Shown here: piece after piece, positions 36,101 through 49,527 of the stretch | Position numbering within the stretch: the first letter of the stretch is position 1 | Layout: each line of letters opens with the position of its first letter | Assembly (NCBI GenBank): GCA_948474755.1 | Contig: CAOLHI010000653.1 | Span: forward strand, 496,001-560,000 | Direction: 5' to 3' | Length of the DNA stretch: 64,000 nucleotides | DNA from: Ctenosaura bakeri | Lineage: Eukaryota > Chordata > Lepidosauria > Squamata > Iguanidae | Made by a program: the position numbers and the translations under genes | Notes under the pieces: generated by a model | What the model was told of the DNA's origin: nothing | The model's input: the letters and a program-made list of their open reading frames with translations, nothing else | Database searches by the model: none

Positions 36101-36171
36101 ATGCACCGCTGGGGGGACAGCCAAATAGGTCATTTAGAGCACTGAAGCTAGCAGAGAAACAATTTAGAACG
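33119..36171. other. Noncoding, nothing recognised
   Basis: No gene. The 159-codon plus frame at 34286-34765 overlaps a GT-rich start and has no domain, and a 105-codon minus frame overlaps it. Around 35090-35170 the text resembles a LINE/SINE 3' tail. Short TC and A runs are present near 35480 and 35795-35810. Confidence 0.35.
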
Positions 36172-36330
36172 GTGTTACTCAAAAGGGTGGTCTCTGGACT
36201 GGTGCCTTTCAATGAGCCATTGGCTGCTCTCCCAGGAGTTTCCAGGAAAGAAACAATTGTAGCCTATCAGTACAAATATGATACTGGTCCCTGGTGCACT
36301 GGGGGACAGGGATGGAGAATAACTGTTCCT
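36172..36330 (+). repeat. Possible hAT-like repeat fragment
   Basis: The left text 'ggtgttactcaaaagggtgg' then 'tctctggactggtgcctt' resembles hAT-derived repeats that start 'cagtgttactcaaa..tggtc', and 'actggtccctggtgca' follows about 110 bases later. No clear right terminus or target duplication was found. Confidence 0.35.
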
Positions 36331-36474
36331 CCACATCACATAGCTTGAAATATACTCACCCCTCATAATTTTCCCCAAGAATTCTGGTCTCAAATCTGCT
36401 GTTCTTGTCTTTTTTAAAACATTCTTTTGGAGAACTTGTGTGAAACATATTGTTCTATCCTTCTCCCATTTCAA

Positions 36475-36553
36475 TGCATTGTGTATCCCTGCATGGCAGG
36501 GACTTGGACTCGGTGGCCCTTGTGGCCTCTTCTAGCTCTACAATTCTATGAAA
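36475..36553 (+). mobile_element. CR1 LINE 3' end fragment
   Basis: The plus strand reads 'ctgcatggcagggacttgga', 'ctcggtggcccttgtggcct', then 'ctctacaattctatgaaa', the CR1 terminus including its ATTCTATG tail unit. It is the opposite orientation of the copy at 16255-16550. Confidence 0.8.
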
Positions 36554-36658
36554 CGCAATTCCACCTTCTTTTACATCTCTTCTGCCTTTAGGCAGGTTTT
36601 AATCCTACTGGGAAAGGCGATTCTTTTTTAATGTAACATGTTTATGATACTGAATGGT

Positions 36659-36711
36659 AAGATGATGATGATGATGATGATGATAATGATGATGATGATG
36701 ATGATGATGAT
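36659..36711. repeat. (GAT)n microsatellite
   Basis: An almost pure GAT/ATG run with one interruption (gataatgat). A looser GAT/GACAAT tract lies at 37026-37063. Confidence 0.9.
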
Positions 36712-37407
36712 ATTAGCAGCAACAGCAGCATTACTATTAATGTTGACATTATTAAGGGCCTGTTTAAATCATAGAGAGTATTTAGGAGCAAATGGCTTAA
36801 GTATCAATGATCTAGCAATTACAGACCATAAACAGATAAAAACCCATTCAGCTTGGAGAAGCATGGCAACACAAAAGAAGCTCATTATTTTGTCTCACAG
36901 GTAGAAGAGCTTAAAGGCCAGGAAGCTTGGTAATAAGTTCTGAAACCCATTTAATTAAATGAACAACCACTATAGTGAGGACATATCAATTTCCCCCAAT
37001 AGATTTTGAAATAGGAAACACCGGGGATGATGTTGATGACAATGACAATGACAATGATGATGCTACATTTGAAAAGCTATCTCCAGAACTGCAGCACCTC
37101 GGTACTTATGTTTTTCTAGCTAAGATCAGTACCACAGAACATTTAATTAAGATCACACGATATAAATATGATCTAAGGGTTGGAAGTCCTGACCACTTCA
37201 AAGTTAAGTCCTCATATTTTTACAACATTACCTTCCTAATCCTTGAAGGTACATAATTATAAAGTCACATACAGCTTCTGATTTTGAAAGCATCTGTTTT
37301 CCTCATGGGCTATCAGCTTTTCAATGACCACTAAGTGGTGTGTGCACTCTTACAATTCAATAAAACTTTAAGAAAAGGCAATTAGAAGCTAAATCCTCAA
37401 TCAGATA

Positions 37408-37415
37408 CCTTATGA
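37408..37415. repeat. 8-bp target duplication of SPIN-like element 2
   Basis: CCTTATGA directly precedes the element and is repeated exactly at 38102-38109. Confidence 0.9.
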
Positions 37416-38101
37416 CAGCAGTTCTCAACCTGTGGGTCGCGACCCCTTTGGGGGTCGAGCGACCCTTTCACAGGGTCACCTAAGACCATTGGAAAATACG
37501 TATTTTCGATGATCTTAGGCTCCATTCCCTCCTCAGTGGTGGTGTGCAAGTGCGAGCCATGTGCTCACGTCCTCCTGCCTCCTGTTCAGAAGGGACTGAA
37601 ATCGCTCCCCTTCTCCACTACCGCGAGAACCTCCCGTCTGACGGGCCAGCTTGGGGAGGGGTGGCGGCAGCACGGGGGGCAGGCCCCCTCCTCACCATGG
37701 CCCCTGCCCCACTTGCCAGGGAGGGGGGCGCTGCGGAAGGGCCGGGGGGCCGCAAGGCGGCGCTTTTCGGGGGGCGAGCTGCGCCCGGTGCAAAAGACAA
37801 AGGTGCTGGGATTCCTCCCCCTCCCCGGTCAGGGTCGACACGCTGGAAACTTTTCCCATACTGCCCCTCCAGCAGAAACGAGAGCGAAGCAGAAGCAGAG
37901 CCCAAGGGGGTTCTCGGAGTTTCCCCGGGGGAGATGCACGGCTCGTCTTTCCCTCCCTGCCCGTTCCTGACCGGCAAGGTGGTCTTTGCCGGGAAGGGGA
38001 GGCATTGTAAATAATAAATAAATAATCTTATGGTTTGGGGTCACCACAACATGAGGAACTGTATTAAAAGGCCGTGGCATTAGGAAGGTTGAGAACCACT
38101 G
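37416..38101. mobile_element. SPIN-like hAT element 2 with CpG-rich interior
   Basis: The left end 'cagcagttctcaacctgtgg' and 'gcgacccctttgggggtcg', and the right end 'cattaggaaggttgagaacc', are SPIN termini. The orientation is opposite to element 1. Near the left end 'acctaagaccattgg' and its complement form an imperfect palindrome, as in SPIN consensus copies. The interior (about 37540-38000) is GC- and CpG-rich and differs from that of element 1; only about the outer 70-90 bases at each end correspond. The perfect 8-bp duplication fixes the ends at 686 bp. No transposase is encoded; the overlapping frames of about 120-156 codons come from composition. Confidence 0.85.
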
Positions 38102-38125
38102 CCTTATGAGATGCTATGGGTCTTC

Positions 38126-38220
38126 ACTTGTTGTTGTGTGCCTTCAAGTCATTCTCAACTTATAGCACCCCTAAAACAAACCTATTATGGGGGTTTCTGT
38201 GAGAGACTGAGAATGCAAGG
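38126..38220 (-). mobile_element. Sauria SINE 3' tail, minus strand
   Basis: The plus strand shows 'ttgttgttgtgtgccttcaa' followed by 'gtcattctcaacttatagca', the reverse complement of the BovB-like tail of the SINEs here. The tRNA-like head is absent. It begins 16 bases after the target duplication of SPIN-like element 2, so the two may have inserted near each other independently. Confidence 0.7.
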
Positions 38221-38397
38221 TGAGATTTGTAAGTCCTAATAAAATTGGTGTAGGGCACCAGCAGAAGCAGCAGCAAGCCCTGCCACCCACTCACTTCTGC
38301 CTTGTGAAGGAACCCTGCTGTTTCAAAGGCAGTACTGAGCAGCTGATGTGCTGCCCACTGTGTATTCAAATGTATTATGTACTGTGTAAATTTGAAT

Positions 38398-38560
38398 TGG
38401 TGGTGGGTTGAATCATGGATCATGCTGTATTTTTTGTAGTTTTGTATTTTGTATTTTTTGTGTCTGTTAAATATGGTTGGAGGGGTGGTATCTGTGGTTT
38501 TTCCACTTTTGTGGATGTTTTGCAGCCCTAAACCCTGTGAATGTGGAGGATCAACAGTAC
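38398..38560. mobile_element. Tigger-like MITE right end
   Basis: The phrases 'ggtatctgtggtttttccac' and 'tgaatgtggaggatcaacag' followed by TAC match the right terminus of the Tigger-like MITE at 56.5-57.0 kb. The left terminus is not visible. Confidence 0.5.
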
Positions 38561-38570
38561 TGGCATAATT

Positions 38571-38722
38571 TCAGCAGTGTCTTAAGTGGGCACTTAAATA
38601 CAGAAGTGGAAATCTTTGATCCTCCAGATATCTTTGTCTACAATTCCCACAGTCCTTTGGACTGGGCTCCTGGGAGTTGAAGTTCCAAATACTAGGAAAG
38701 CCAAAGATACTCCAACCATGAT
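38571..38722. repeat. Palindromic squamate repeat, degraded copy
   Basis: The phrases 'tgatcctccagatatctttg', 'ctacaattcccacagtcctt' and 'ctcctgggagttgaagttcc' belong to the short palindromic family. The limits are uncertain. Confidence 0.45.
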
Positions 38723-39774
38723 ATAGTACAATGTTGTACAATATGAGGTTCACAAAAGTAAGCACAGACCAGCAACCATCTACAGCAGTCAACCAAAAGT
38801 TAGAAGAACTCTTCTTGGCATGGAAAATCCTGGTCCAGATTTCTGAACATGTTTGAAATTTACCATGTGGACTCAGACAAGTCACCATCTCTTTCAGCCT
38901 CCAAAATCAGACCAGGTTAACTCTGAATTGCTGTTCAGTTCATGGAATTAGCACACTGCCAGGCAGATAGCAATGGATTTTTTTTTCTCTTAAAGCACAA
39001 TTAATGCTATAGGGCGACATTCATACCATCAGGTAGACAGATGGAACCCCAGTCTGTTGGGAAGAAACAGAACGACAAGCAATAACTACAGCATGAGCTA
39101 TGAGCTTCAAATATTGTCAAAACATTCTCTGCAAGAAGCCTGGTAGCCCTCACTGCAAAAGCTTAATGAAAATAAACACTTTTGATGATAACTCAATAGC
39201 AATGGTAGCTATGTATATCTGAAGAAAATATGTGTGTGGGGATAATACAACAGAAAAAAACTGACAGAGCATCAATTCACCATGAAGTGCTCTTACTGAG
39301 CTGTTGTACAGCTCCTATGTATTTCAACACAGCTTTCACAAAACAACAACCCTGTAATTCATGCTTCAGGATTGGGAGTTTCAGACTCTGAAATAATTAT
39401 TGTCCATAAAGGACCAAATGCAGCTCTTTTTCATTTCTATAGTAAATACATTCCCTCAACTGAATGTTACACTTTCACCTGCATCTTATATAATACTAGC
39501 ACTTCTTGACACTGTTGGTAAAGCAGCTAATCAAAACAGATGTGGCTTCTCTCTCATTCCCTTTGTGTTGCTTCCATGTGGAAGTAGAGAAATGTCAAAG
39601 GTAAATGTCTCAATAACATTTTTAAAAAAATAATTGAATTTCTCCTTCCATCCAATGTCTTGATGAAAAGAAAGTTACTACTCTTCCCAGCTAAAACCAA
39701 GGGGCTGCTTGGGTTGCATCCCAGCTGCATTACCACAATACGCTCTACGTGGAGCTGCCCTTAAACACTCCAGT
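38723..39774. other. Noncoding, nothing recognised
   Basis: AT-rich sequence without a coding frame of note or clear transposon end. Confidence 0.35.
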
Positions 39775-41345
<1,571 letters not shown>

Positions 41346-42397
41346 GGCAGCTAAGATTTTGGGCTCATAGTATGACTATTTTTTAATAATTCCATTGACT
41401 GCCTATTTATTTCAAGGCTCAATTTAAAGTGATAGCATTTAACACCTTATATTACGCGTGGGGCAAGGGCAGTGCATGGGCCACATGAAACTCCAATACT
41501 TTTTTTTCCCAAATCCCCTGGGTAAAAAGAACACCCTGAATTGACCAAGAACAAATAAGGGCAGGACTATAAACAGCTCCTCCTCTGGCAAACCAAAAAA
41601 AGCTGGGTGAAAACCAACCAAGAAAACCAGGAATTGGGAATTGGAATTGACTTCTGGTCATTTCTGACTTGTATTCTTTTCCAATGGTGGCCACCCATCA
41701 TGGGGGTGAAAATGCTGTGTGTTGCAGTTGCCCATCTCTGTCCTAAACTGTGTGTGACCAGGCTATGAGAATGAATACTGGCATCACTATGAACTTGCCT
41801 GGCCTTCACACCTGACAGCCTTAAGACAGACATTTCTCTGATGCCCTAGTGACAGCTGTTAGTTTGAGGAGTACTTGGGGCAGGACCTCTTTTCTTGTGG
41901 CTCTACATCTTGGGAATACCCTTCCCAGTGAAATATGTGTGGCCTCTTATGGGTGAGCAGGGAGCTTTAGGAGGCTCTTAAAGACTGTTGCACTTCAGTC
42001 TGCATTTCGCTAGTTTTATGGCCCTGTGTGTTAACGGTTTTGTTTACCCATGGCTGTTATCCTCCGAGATCATTTGAATTTATTTTAGGAGCATTAACTA
42101 TTCATTTCAGGAGTGTACTTAGCCAACTAGTGGGCTCATGACACAACACCGAAACTGAAGCAGATAACAAGTGAGCCATGTGTCTGAGCTAATGTATTTA
42201 ACAAGTAAGCTAATGACTTAAGGTAGTAAAATATACAGTTACAATTTCACACAGAAGATAGCAAGCATTCATTCTAAAACAGTAGAAATAAAAGTTTTAA
42301 AATTGTACAGAACCACCTTCCAGAAACTAAATCCACACAAGTCCATTCAAGGTTGGCAAACAGTTAAAGCCTCACAGAGAAATTAACATGAAATATT
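41346..42397. other. Noncoding, one weak repeat
   Basis: A fragment near 41685-41745 ('cacccatcatgggggtgaaa', 'gttgcagttgcccatctctg') looks like the palindromic squamate repeat. The overlapping minus frames at 41439-41833 have no domain. Confidence 0.35.
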
Positions 42398-43091
42398 CTA
42401 AATGTTATGCAAAAGTTTGCCACCTGGGAGAGTATCCAACCCCCTGCTGAAATTGTCCACCACATAACTATTAAAAGTATGCAAGTCCGGGATGGGGGTT
42501 GTTAAGGAATTTTTCCACACGCTGAATAAGCTTGTGATGAAGGTCACAAAGTCACGCAAACTAGCCTTGTTCTGGTTGTCAATGTATGCTGTGGCCACAA
42601 ACACCCTCATCTGATACACCAGGGGCATGGAAGGGACTGTACGCTTATACCACTGTAAACACATAGGGTTCCTTCACATGAATGGGAGACTTGGTTGACT
42701 CTAGGGTCCATTGCTGTGTGGAGAAGACTGATGAGTATGCATTAGTAGGTGCATACAGGGCCTTCCACAGGTGTCCACAAGGTGTACTGACAGGGAGACT
42801 TTGCTCAGGCACACCTAAACACATGCCTCTGTTTCCCCATGCATTTAACTTATAAGGAATTGCTTTAAAATCTTTCTTCCCTCCCACAAACCTGGCCACT
42901 CCAGATTCTATATCAGAGGTAATACTACATACAGCATGCTCTGTCTTCCTGTGGGATAGAAAGAACCAGACAAATGACAAAACAGGAAAGTACTCATCCC
43001 ACTCACACAGCATTTCACTCCCAGTTTCTAAACTCTTCAAATCGTTTTTACCCTGGAGGAAAAAAGCATGGGAGGGAGTATCATAAACCAT
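42398..43091 (-). pseudogene. Unrecognised coding remnant, frameshifted
   Basis: On the minus strand one frame stays open for 148 codons from the ATG at 43091 (its stop is at 42645). A second frame, one base off, takes over where the two overlap and runs to a stop at 42398. Together they give about 230 residues without another stop, unlikely by chance in AT-rich DNA. The sequence looks like a real globular protein: mixed hydrophobic and charged residues, many W, Y and F, and no low complexity. Recognisable runs are LETGSEMLCEW, GKKDFKAIPYKLNAWGN, PSMPLVYQMRVFVATAYIDN and the end GLDTLPGGKLLHNI. A stop lies just upstream of the ATG, so the true 5' end may be lost. No poly(A) tail or nearby repeat explains it. 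I cannot name the family. It could be a processed pseudogene, a lone exon of a decayed gene, or an endogenous viral element; the texture reminds me weakly of small DNA-virus capsid proteins, which is only an impression. The expression state is unknown. Confidence 0.5.
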
Positions 43092-43436
43092 CTATCATAC
43101 AGTTTGGCTCTTAAAGACTCATGAAAATGTCCAAGCCTTAATGGTTACTCCGTATGTTAAAATACATTTAAAAAGAGACTATTTTCAAGGAAGAAGAAAT
43201 AAAATACCCCTTACAAGTTATTTTGCAGATTATAAGTGCTCAAAGGTTGTCATATGTTAGTTATCTTGATAAGAGCCCTGCAAAGTAGGCCAAGATTCTC
43301 CTACTGAAGACAGAAAGGTGCAGGGACTAACTGCAGCAATGATGGCCTTAGCCAACACAGTGACTTTATGACTGAGCAAGACTTGAACTTCCCAGTTCAC
43401 AGTCGTCACTGCAGAGACTAAACTGGTTCATTTCAT
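43092..43436 (-). repeat. Possible old MIR-like SINE relic
   Basis: The stretch 'agccctgcaaagtaggccaa' and, later, 'gagcaagacttgaacttccc' resemble an antisense MIR/CORE-type SINE, where a tRNA-derived B box reads as 'gggattcgaac' on the other strand. The match is weak and without clear ends. I see no upstream continuation of the coding remnant at 42.4-43.1 kb here. Confidence 0.3.
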
Positions 43437-43635
43437 TGTTTTCCTAGTGTGGTATAGGAATAGGACAGTGGAGTTCAAATCTCCACTCAGACTAGCATGG
43501 GATAGCCATGATTTCTCAGCCTAACCTACCTCACAAGATTGATGTGAGGATACTAGTGAGGAGGATTAACATGTATGCTGCCCTGATCTCCTTAAAGAAA
43601 AAGACAGGTTAAAATCCCACAAATATATCAATAAA
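43437..43635 (+). mobile_element. tRNA-related SINE with a different 3' half
   Basis: The head 'ctagtgtggtataggaatag' and B-box-like 'gagttcaaatctccactcag' are tRNA-related. The 3' half differs from Sauria SINEs: it reads 'cctaacctacctcacaagat', 'tgatgtgaggatactagtga' and ends 'gacaggttaaaatccc', like another squamate SINE group with a 'cctcacagggttgttgtgagg' centre. A related, weaker copy lies near 50535-50680. Confidence 0.65.
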
Positions 43636-46600
43636 TATATATAGTGCACCCTCTTCTGATGTGACCACACTGCCACAGGGCGCTCACATTACGTCCACTG
43701 ATTACAATTCGACACAACGCTTCACTAGACCTAGCATTCACTTTTTAAAAAATTTACATAAGGGTTCCTGGAACAGAACCCCCACCTACACAGTGGATAC
43801 ACTGTACTGCATAAATAAAAGGATATCTTCTCATGTTCCAAATTACACAAGCTGGGCCCCCATTCAGCACCACGTATGTGTATTGAAGTGAATTTTCATT
43901 CCACAGTTTATTTGTGAAGATGCCAAATGTGAAGATGCCTTGCTGGAAATGTACCTCCATAACAAGAAAAATATCACATCACATACGTGAAGGTCCCAGG
44001 AGAGTCTTGTGTCAAGACTGTTCATTCAAACCTGCTTGTCCTGCACAGAGAGAGGTGATTCATCCTAGAACTCCCTAAGTGTTCAAGCCAAAATTGGCAG
44101 CTAGATAAAGAGAACAACTTCCTTCACCTCCCTGGAGACAATTAAGCAATTGGAGAACATTCTGTTTCCTTTGTAAAAGTGTGGTTTTGTTTCCACTGGA
44201 GATGCTATAGAACTGGAGGAATCCACAAGCCATAATGTTGCAAAAGGGCAAGAAGGTATACATGTGAATGTAGCATGCAATGGACTGCCATGTGTGCTGC
44301 AGGGTCATAGCAATTAAAAATAAGAAGGTGTAGAGGGAACTTCAAAATGCCTCTGTTATTCTTCCAGAGCTTTGGGGAAAACAAAATAAGCATGTACCTT
44401 TTCATGGGTGGAGATTTCAGAAGGAACATGAAGTCAGCATTCTACTGAATGGGCAAACTAAGACTGTATCCTAAAACTCAGCAAGTTTATGGTCCCCCTA
44501 ACATGTTGTACAATCTATTTGCTGTTCATATGCATGAGATATTTCCTAACCTACACCCTGAACACATGCACTTTCCTTTCCCATGAGCTAGTGTTGTGAA
44601 AGGAGAGCAAGGTTTTCTCTGATTATTTATATGCAACGCAGGAGTGCAAAACTGTAGCTTTTCTTTACCATCTTTTCTCCTCACAAGATTCCTCCACCAT
44701 TAACAGTTACAGGAGATGCAGCTGCTCAATCATTTTCCTAGGAATCAGGATTCCACAAAATCTGGAATCCTGTTTTGATGTGTCAAAATCAACATTTGCA
44801 AGAGAAAAATGGTAAACAATTTTGTTTTATGTCTCAGTTTCTATAGTGCTTCAGAAGTATCTAAAACTGGGAATCCAATGGCCACCAGGTAGAATGGCTA
44901 AAATCCACAGAAATGGACAGTATAAAAACTATTCCTTCTATTCTTTTGTTATTTCTCAGTTTCTTTTAAATACTCTACTACCTGCATTCCACTCTTCTGT
45001 TCATTCAGCCTTTCTCTCTCTCTTCACTTTCATTCCTAAACATATTAAGCAGTAAGAATTCTCATTCTTTCCCCACAACACACACAGACACGTTGAATCA
45101 AGAAAGCTTCATCAGACTGATATATACAGATAACAGATCTAAGTTGTTGCAAAAAGAAAAGCCAGTAATGAAGGTTTAAATGGCCTTTTCCTCCAGACTC
45201 CAAGTAAAGCCAACCTAAAGAATTTGGACAAAACTATAAGGCTTGCTGCTCTTGAAGAAATCCCAATCTTGCGAAATATTTAAAATTAGAAGGAGGAGGA
45301 AATGATACCTTCAAAATAACCAAACAAACAAACCAGATTTCCAGGATTTATAGGAATCAGAACTTCAGAACTACACTATTGAGGATCACTGATGTAAATT
45401 CCTATTAAATTTGAAGTGGGGAAAAGCTGGCTTCAGATTGCTGAAAAAGCACGTTACTATTTTTACAGGTCATCCTGTGTTTATTTGGAGTTGGGTACCT
45501 ACTGAATTCAGAAAGGCTTATTCTTGAGAACTGAGTTACTATCCTGACATGTAAAGTACTTAAACTAGGAAAGTGAAAATCTGTCTTTGTTTTATTAATG
45601 TTTTTCTGAATCCCACTTATATTTTCTTCCCATTCTTGCTTTATATCCTTGTGAGATTTTATTTTTTTAAAAACTGCAAAATTTCTCAGCATTTTTATAA
45701 TGTGCACATTTATTCATGCTAATTACCTAATACATGTATTTTTCTCCATTGACTACATATCTACATATTCAGACATATCTTTTCAGCATTTTTATGAATG
45801 TGCATTACTTTGTGCAAACCTAACGTCTCCAAATACCTTTAAGGCTCACATATGTGGAAATTCTTGAGGCAAATCAAAACTTCTCCCGACAAGAAGTATG
45901 AAAAGGCTACTTTCATTGAAATTGTTGGATCCAGCTAAATAAATTAATATGTATCTGGAAAGTTGTATCAGATAAGTGAGCCTCATCAGAGTATTGTGTC
46001 TCAAATTGTTTCCTGACTTAAAAAAAAATCTAGTCACACATGTTAGTTAGTTGATTAACTAATGTTATCCTCATCTTTGTTTTAAAAAATCCACACAAGT
46101 TACTAACCTTGTCATTACCTGGCATCTTTGGGTAGCTGCCAAGGCCCCACTACTGATGTCTTCCCTATCCCCTCTCCTGAGGGCACTCTTGAGCAGTACC
46201 ACATGGCTAGGTCTGGATTTAGCAACCATTTTGTTTTCCTGCAATGCAGCCATTTTCTGCACTATGGGAAACTTAAAATGATTGCCTCTAACTACCTGGC
46301 TCTGCTGCTCCACAGCACAGTTGTCCAGTAGGCCCAACAGGAGAATATTGGTCTAGAATTCCATCCCTCCGGAAGTAGCCAGATTCATATCTACCTGTTC
46401 ATTTCTATCCTGAACAAAGAGGGTTGGAGTGCTGCATTCCTCTTCCATTGCCCTGTTCACTCACCTGCATGCAATTCCTGGTCATCCAGGCTCCTGATTA
46501 TTGCACCCAACATAGTGATTTTAAATAAGGCTGAATTATTAAGTTAAGGCTACATAAGTCTACATATAGCAAAAGAAAAATCTTATTTAAAGGATAATAC

Positions 46601-48552
46601 ATATGTGCCACAGCAAATACATCATTTTCTCTTGTTCAGGAGGGAGTCCTCTTCAAGTGGGCACTACCATCTGCCGTTCTACTTAAAGCATTTATATACT
46701 GCATTTCAGGTTAATGCAAACCTCTCAAAGTAATTAGATGTATCTATATTAAAATAACACAGATATTTCATTCCTAAAAAAACTAGTAACTTGATTCATC
46801 ATGTTCTTAACTTGATCAACAGGTTCACAGTATGACCCCACTGGGTTATACAGGGTTTATTATTATCTCAAATAATCTGCACTACACCTGCCTTTCTGGG
46901 GAATAAGTCAATTAATACAATTGAATACAATGAAACTTCTGTGTAAAGGGGTTGCACTTTCATGTTACCAAAGCAGTGCAGAGATGGCCAGAGTTTGAAA
47001 AGATACTTATCTCAGTTCCTAGGGCCATGGTGTTTGGCACATTGGGGGGCTGAGGGGTACAATCCAAAAAGAAACTTTTGCAAGTTCTGGAGACATCCCA
47101 CAGAAAAGCAATCTATGAGGTCCTGAGTGTCCAGCTACTTAAACCCATAGACTGGCCTTGAAAAGTACAGCCATTCAGTAAATTTCATCTGCATTCACAC
47201 TTCCAAGTTTCAGTTTCAACACTAACAAGTGAGTTGCTGATTGAATATGGTGCATCTCGGCATCTCACTCAGGCCAGAATTCTTACAAAGCACTTTGCCA
47301 TGTAAAGAAATTTCATGCACATCCAGCAAAGGCTAGACACATTTTTGTCACTGGCTCCTTACTGTATCCACAGCAATACATGCCAAGATTGCAATGCCTC
47401 ATTTATTACTGCCTACAAAGAACAGTCACTGCTCGCATGCAGAGGTTCATGCACGAGTGCAGCCTCCCTCCTTTGGAGCAGATGCATCACTTGGGACCAT
47501 ATTCTCCGTTTGGCCTATGTATGGAACCTCTAAAGACTGCAAACTGAAGGGGGAATATGCTATCTTCATAAACCGATGAACTAGGATACAGAAAGTGCCC
47601 TTACACTTCAGTTGAATCAGATCCAAATACCACTTTTTTTTTTTTTTTGGCTTTTACTCTTGTGATAGATTTGTTTTACATGCCAGACTGCCGCAGGAAT
47701 GTTATTTTGCACAGATCCACAGCCTGTTCTGTGCTACTTTCATTTTGATGCACTCTTGTGGTGCTAAAAGGAAAAATGAAGGAGGGGGATTTCTCAGTTT
47801 CCACGTCTGTGAAAAGGTTTCTTTGGCTGACCACTGTTTTTAAAAACATACCAAAAACCACCACCACCCAAAAAGCTATGGACCTTATTTTGACTTCAGC
47901 TCACACTGAATACTCCAAAATAATATGCTAGTCCAGATGTAAAATTAAATCAAAAGAATAGTGTTACATGAACAATTCCTAGTTAAGCCTCAGGTCAAAT
48001 GCCCCCATTCCCCTTCCTTCTTCAGCATAGGCAAAGAGAATGCAGGGAAATCTCCCACAGTTTGTCATATCATTTGAACAACTATGAAAAGAGTCAGTTT
48101 CAAGTCATGGATTATGCAGCTGGCATTTTCCTAAACAAAAAAACAGGTAACGTGTAGTCTTCTTCTACCCCTCTTCTGCAGCCCATATTGTCTCCCACTA
48201 TCATGATCCATCCTCATCCAAACCATAGTGCCTTCCCCCCTCGATTCTTCCCTTCCATCAGTTTAGGAAGGAAAGCTGTGCATTCCCTTTAACCCTCATC
48301 CAAGCTGACAGAGATACTTAAGTCCAATGAAATCACATTTTGTTGCAGAATTAACTCAGAACTACACTTACAAGATGGGTACTTTATGACATTGTCACTT
48401 GAAGAATTATAAACAGCATCTTCAAATCTGTTTGTTTTTACAGGCAAAAACTGTCCCCAAGAGCTTTTGCATTTGTATTGGTTTCGTTTTATATGGGCAA
48501 GGGCTCAGCCTAGTCATTTCTAGATCTGCATTGACACATGATATTTGCCGCA
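43636..48552. other. Long noncoding stretch, nothing firm
   Basis: About 4.9 kb without a gene, RNA gene or clear transposon end. Near 46690-46740 'tttatatactgcatttcagg' resembles the 3' tail of an L2-type LINE. A T run lies at 47633-47649. Open frames are all below about 100 codons and show no domain. The low density of repeats is notable for this window. Confidence 0.35.
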
Positions 48553-48722
48553 TCTTTTTGTGCATCTTTAAGACACTTCCAGTTTATGGTGACACTAAGG
48601 AGAACTTATCATGGGCTGTTCTGGGACTGAGACTGTGTGATGTGCCCAAAGTCACCCAATAGGTTTCCAGGGTCTCCAGGGTCATAGTCCAATGCTCAAA
48701 CCACTATACCATGCTGGCTTTC
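48553..48722 (-). mobile_element. Sauria-type SINE, minus strand
   Basis: Read in reverse, the right edge is the head 'aagccagcatggtatagtgg', followed by 'ttgagcattggactatgacc', 'ctggaaacctattgggtgac' and, at the left, a degraded tail ('tgtcaccataaactggaagt'). The centre is shortened. Confidence 0.75.
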
Positions 48723-49305
48723 TTTCTGCCCCTCTCCACCATCAAACCCTGACTTCTTCTTACCTTTAAGGCTTAACCCTATGGTAGAAAGGACTATATT
48801 TTGTGTTTTTTCTTGACCATTCTATGAGTGGTCAGCGCCTCGTTTTCAACTCTGCTTTCATCCTACGCTAAGGCAGGAAGTATCTCCTGGGTCAACTGAT
48901 AGTTACCTCAGGGGGTGTTGTCATTTGTGTTAATTTTTTGTGGGACCCAGCATTTTTTCTTTCTTTCTAGTCTGGCACCATGACCATGTACACATTGCTC
49001 CATAGCCCTTCTCTCTGATTTTTTTTTTTTTGGAAAAAAAATCAGTACATTTGAGATAGAAATGGAGCCAAACTGCACCTTTGTCCCTGTTTAGATTTAT
49101 CGTGGGTCATACATGCAGATACCTACTGCAAAGTTCCAACTCAGCCTTTTTTGCTGATTAGAACAATGGATAGAAGAGTCTGTGTCAGTCTGCAGCTGAA
49201 GTGTGTACATTAGGGATGGGTTTTCCAAAGCTTTTGTTGCAAAGAGGAGGGAAGGGAAGGGAAAGGAAGTCAAATAGCCCTTTTTTCATATTCACCTCTC
49301 CCATT
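48723..49305. other. Noncoding with one A/T hairpin
   Basis: At 49015-49046 'ctgattttttttt' and 'ggaaaaaaaatcag' form an AT-rich hairpin. Nothing else was recognised. Confidence 0.5.
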
Positions 49306-49527
49306 CTTAGAGCCAATGTGGTGTATTGGTTTGAATTTTGGACTGGGGCTTCAGAAGACCAGGTTTCAAAGGCCCATTCAGCTGTGGAAACTCACTGGGT
49401 GACACTGGGCAACTCACATTTTTGCTGCTTAAGAAAAAAGGAATGGCAAACCTCCTAAGAATAAATCTTGTCAAGAAAATCCTGTAAAAGGGATATGTCC
49501 TATTGTTGAAGGTAAAAAACAACAACT
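49306..49527 (+). mobile_element. Sauria-type SINE
   Basis: The head 'agagccaatgtggtgtattg', the B-box-like 'gaccaggtttcaaaggccc', the centre 'aaatcttgtcaagaaaatcc' and a tail ending in AACAACAA follow the normal order. It is about 220 bp and more diverged than the 12.86-kb copy. Confidence 0.8.

Noticed and set aside
37509..38014. Open frames of 119-156 codons on both strands
   Set aside because: Same situation in the second SPIN-like element: GC-rich composition removes stop codons; no transposase or other domain is readable.
49015..49046. AT-rich hairpin as a terminator or small RNA
   Set aside because: It is a T run and an A run facing each other in eukaryotic noncoding DNA; no gene lies beside it.
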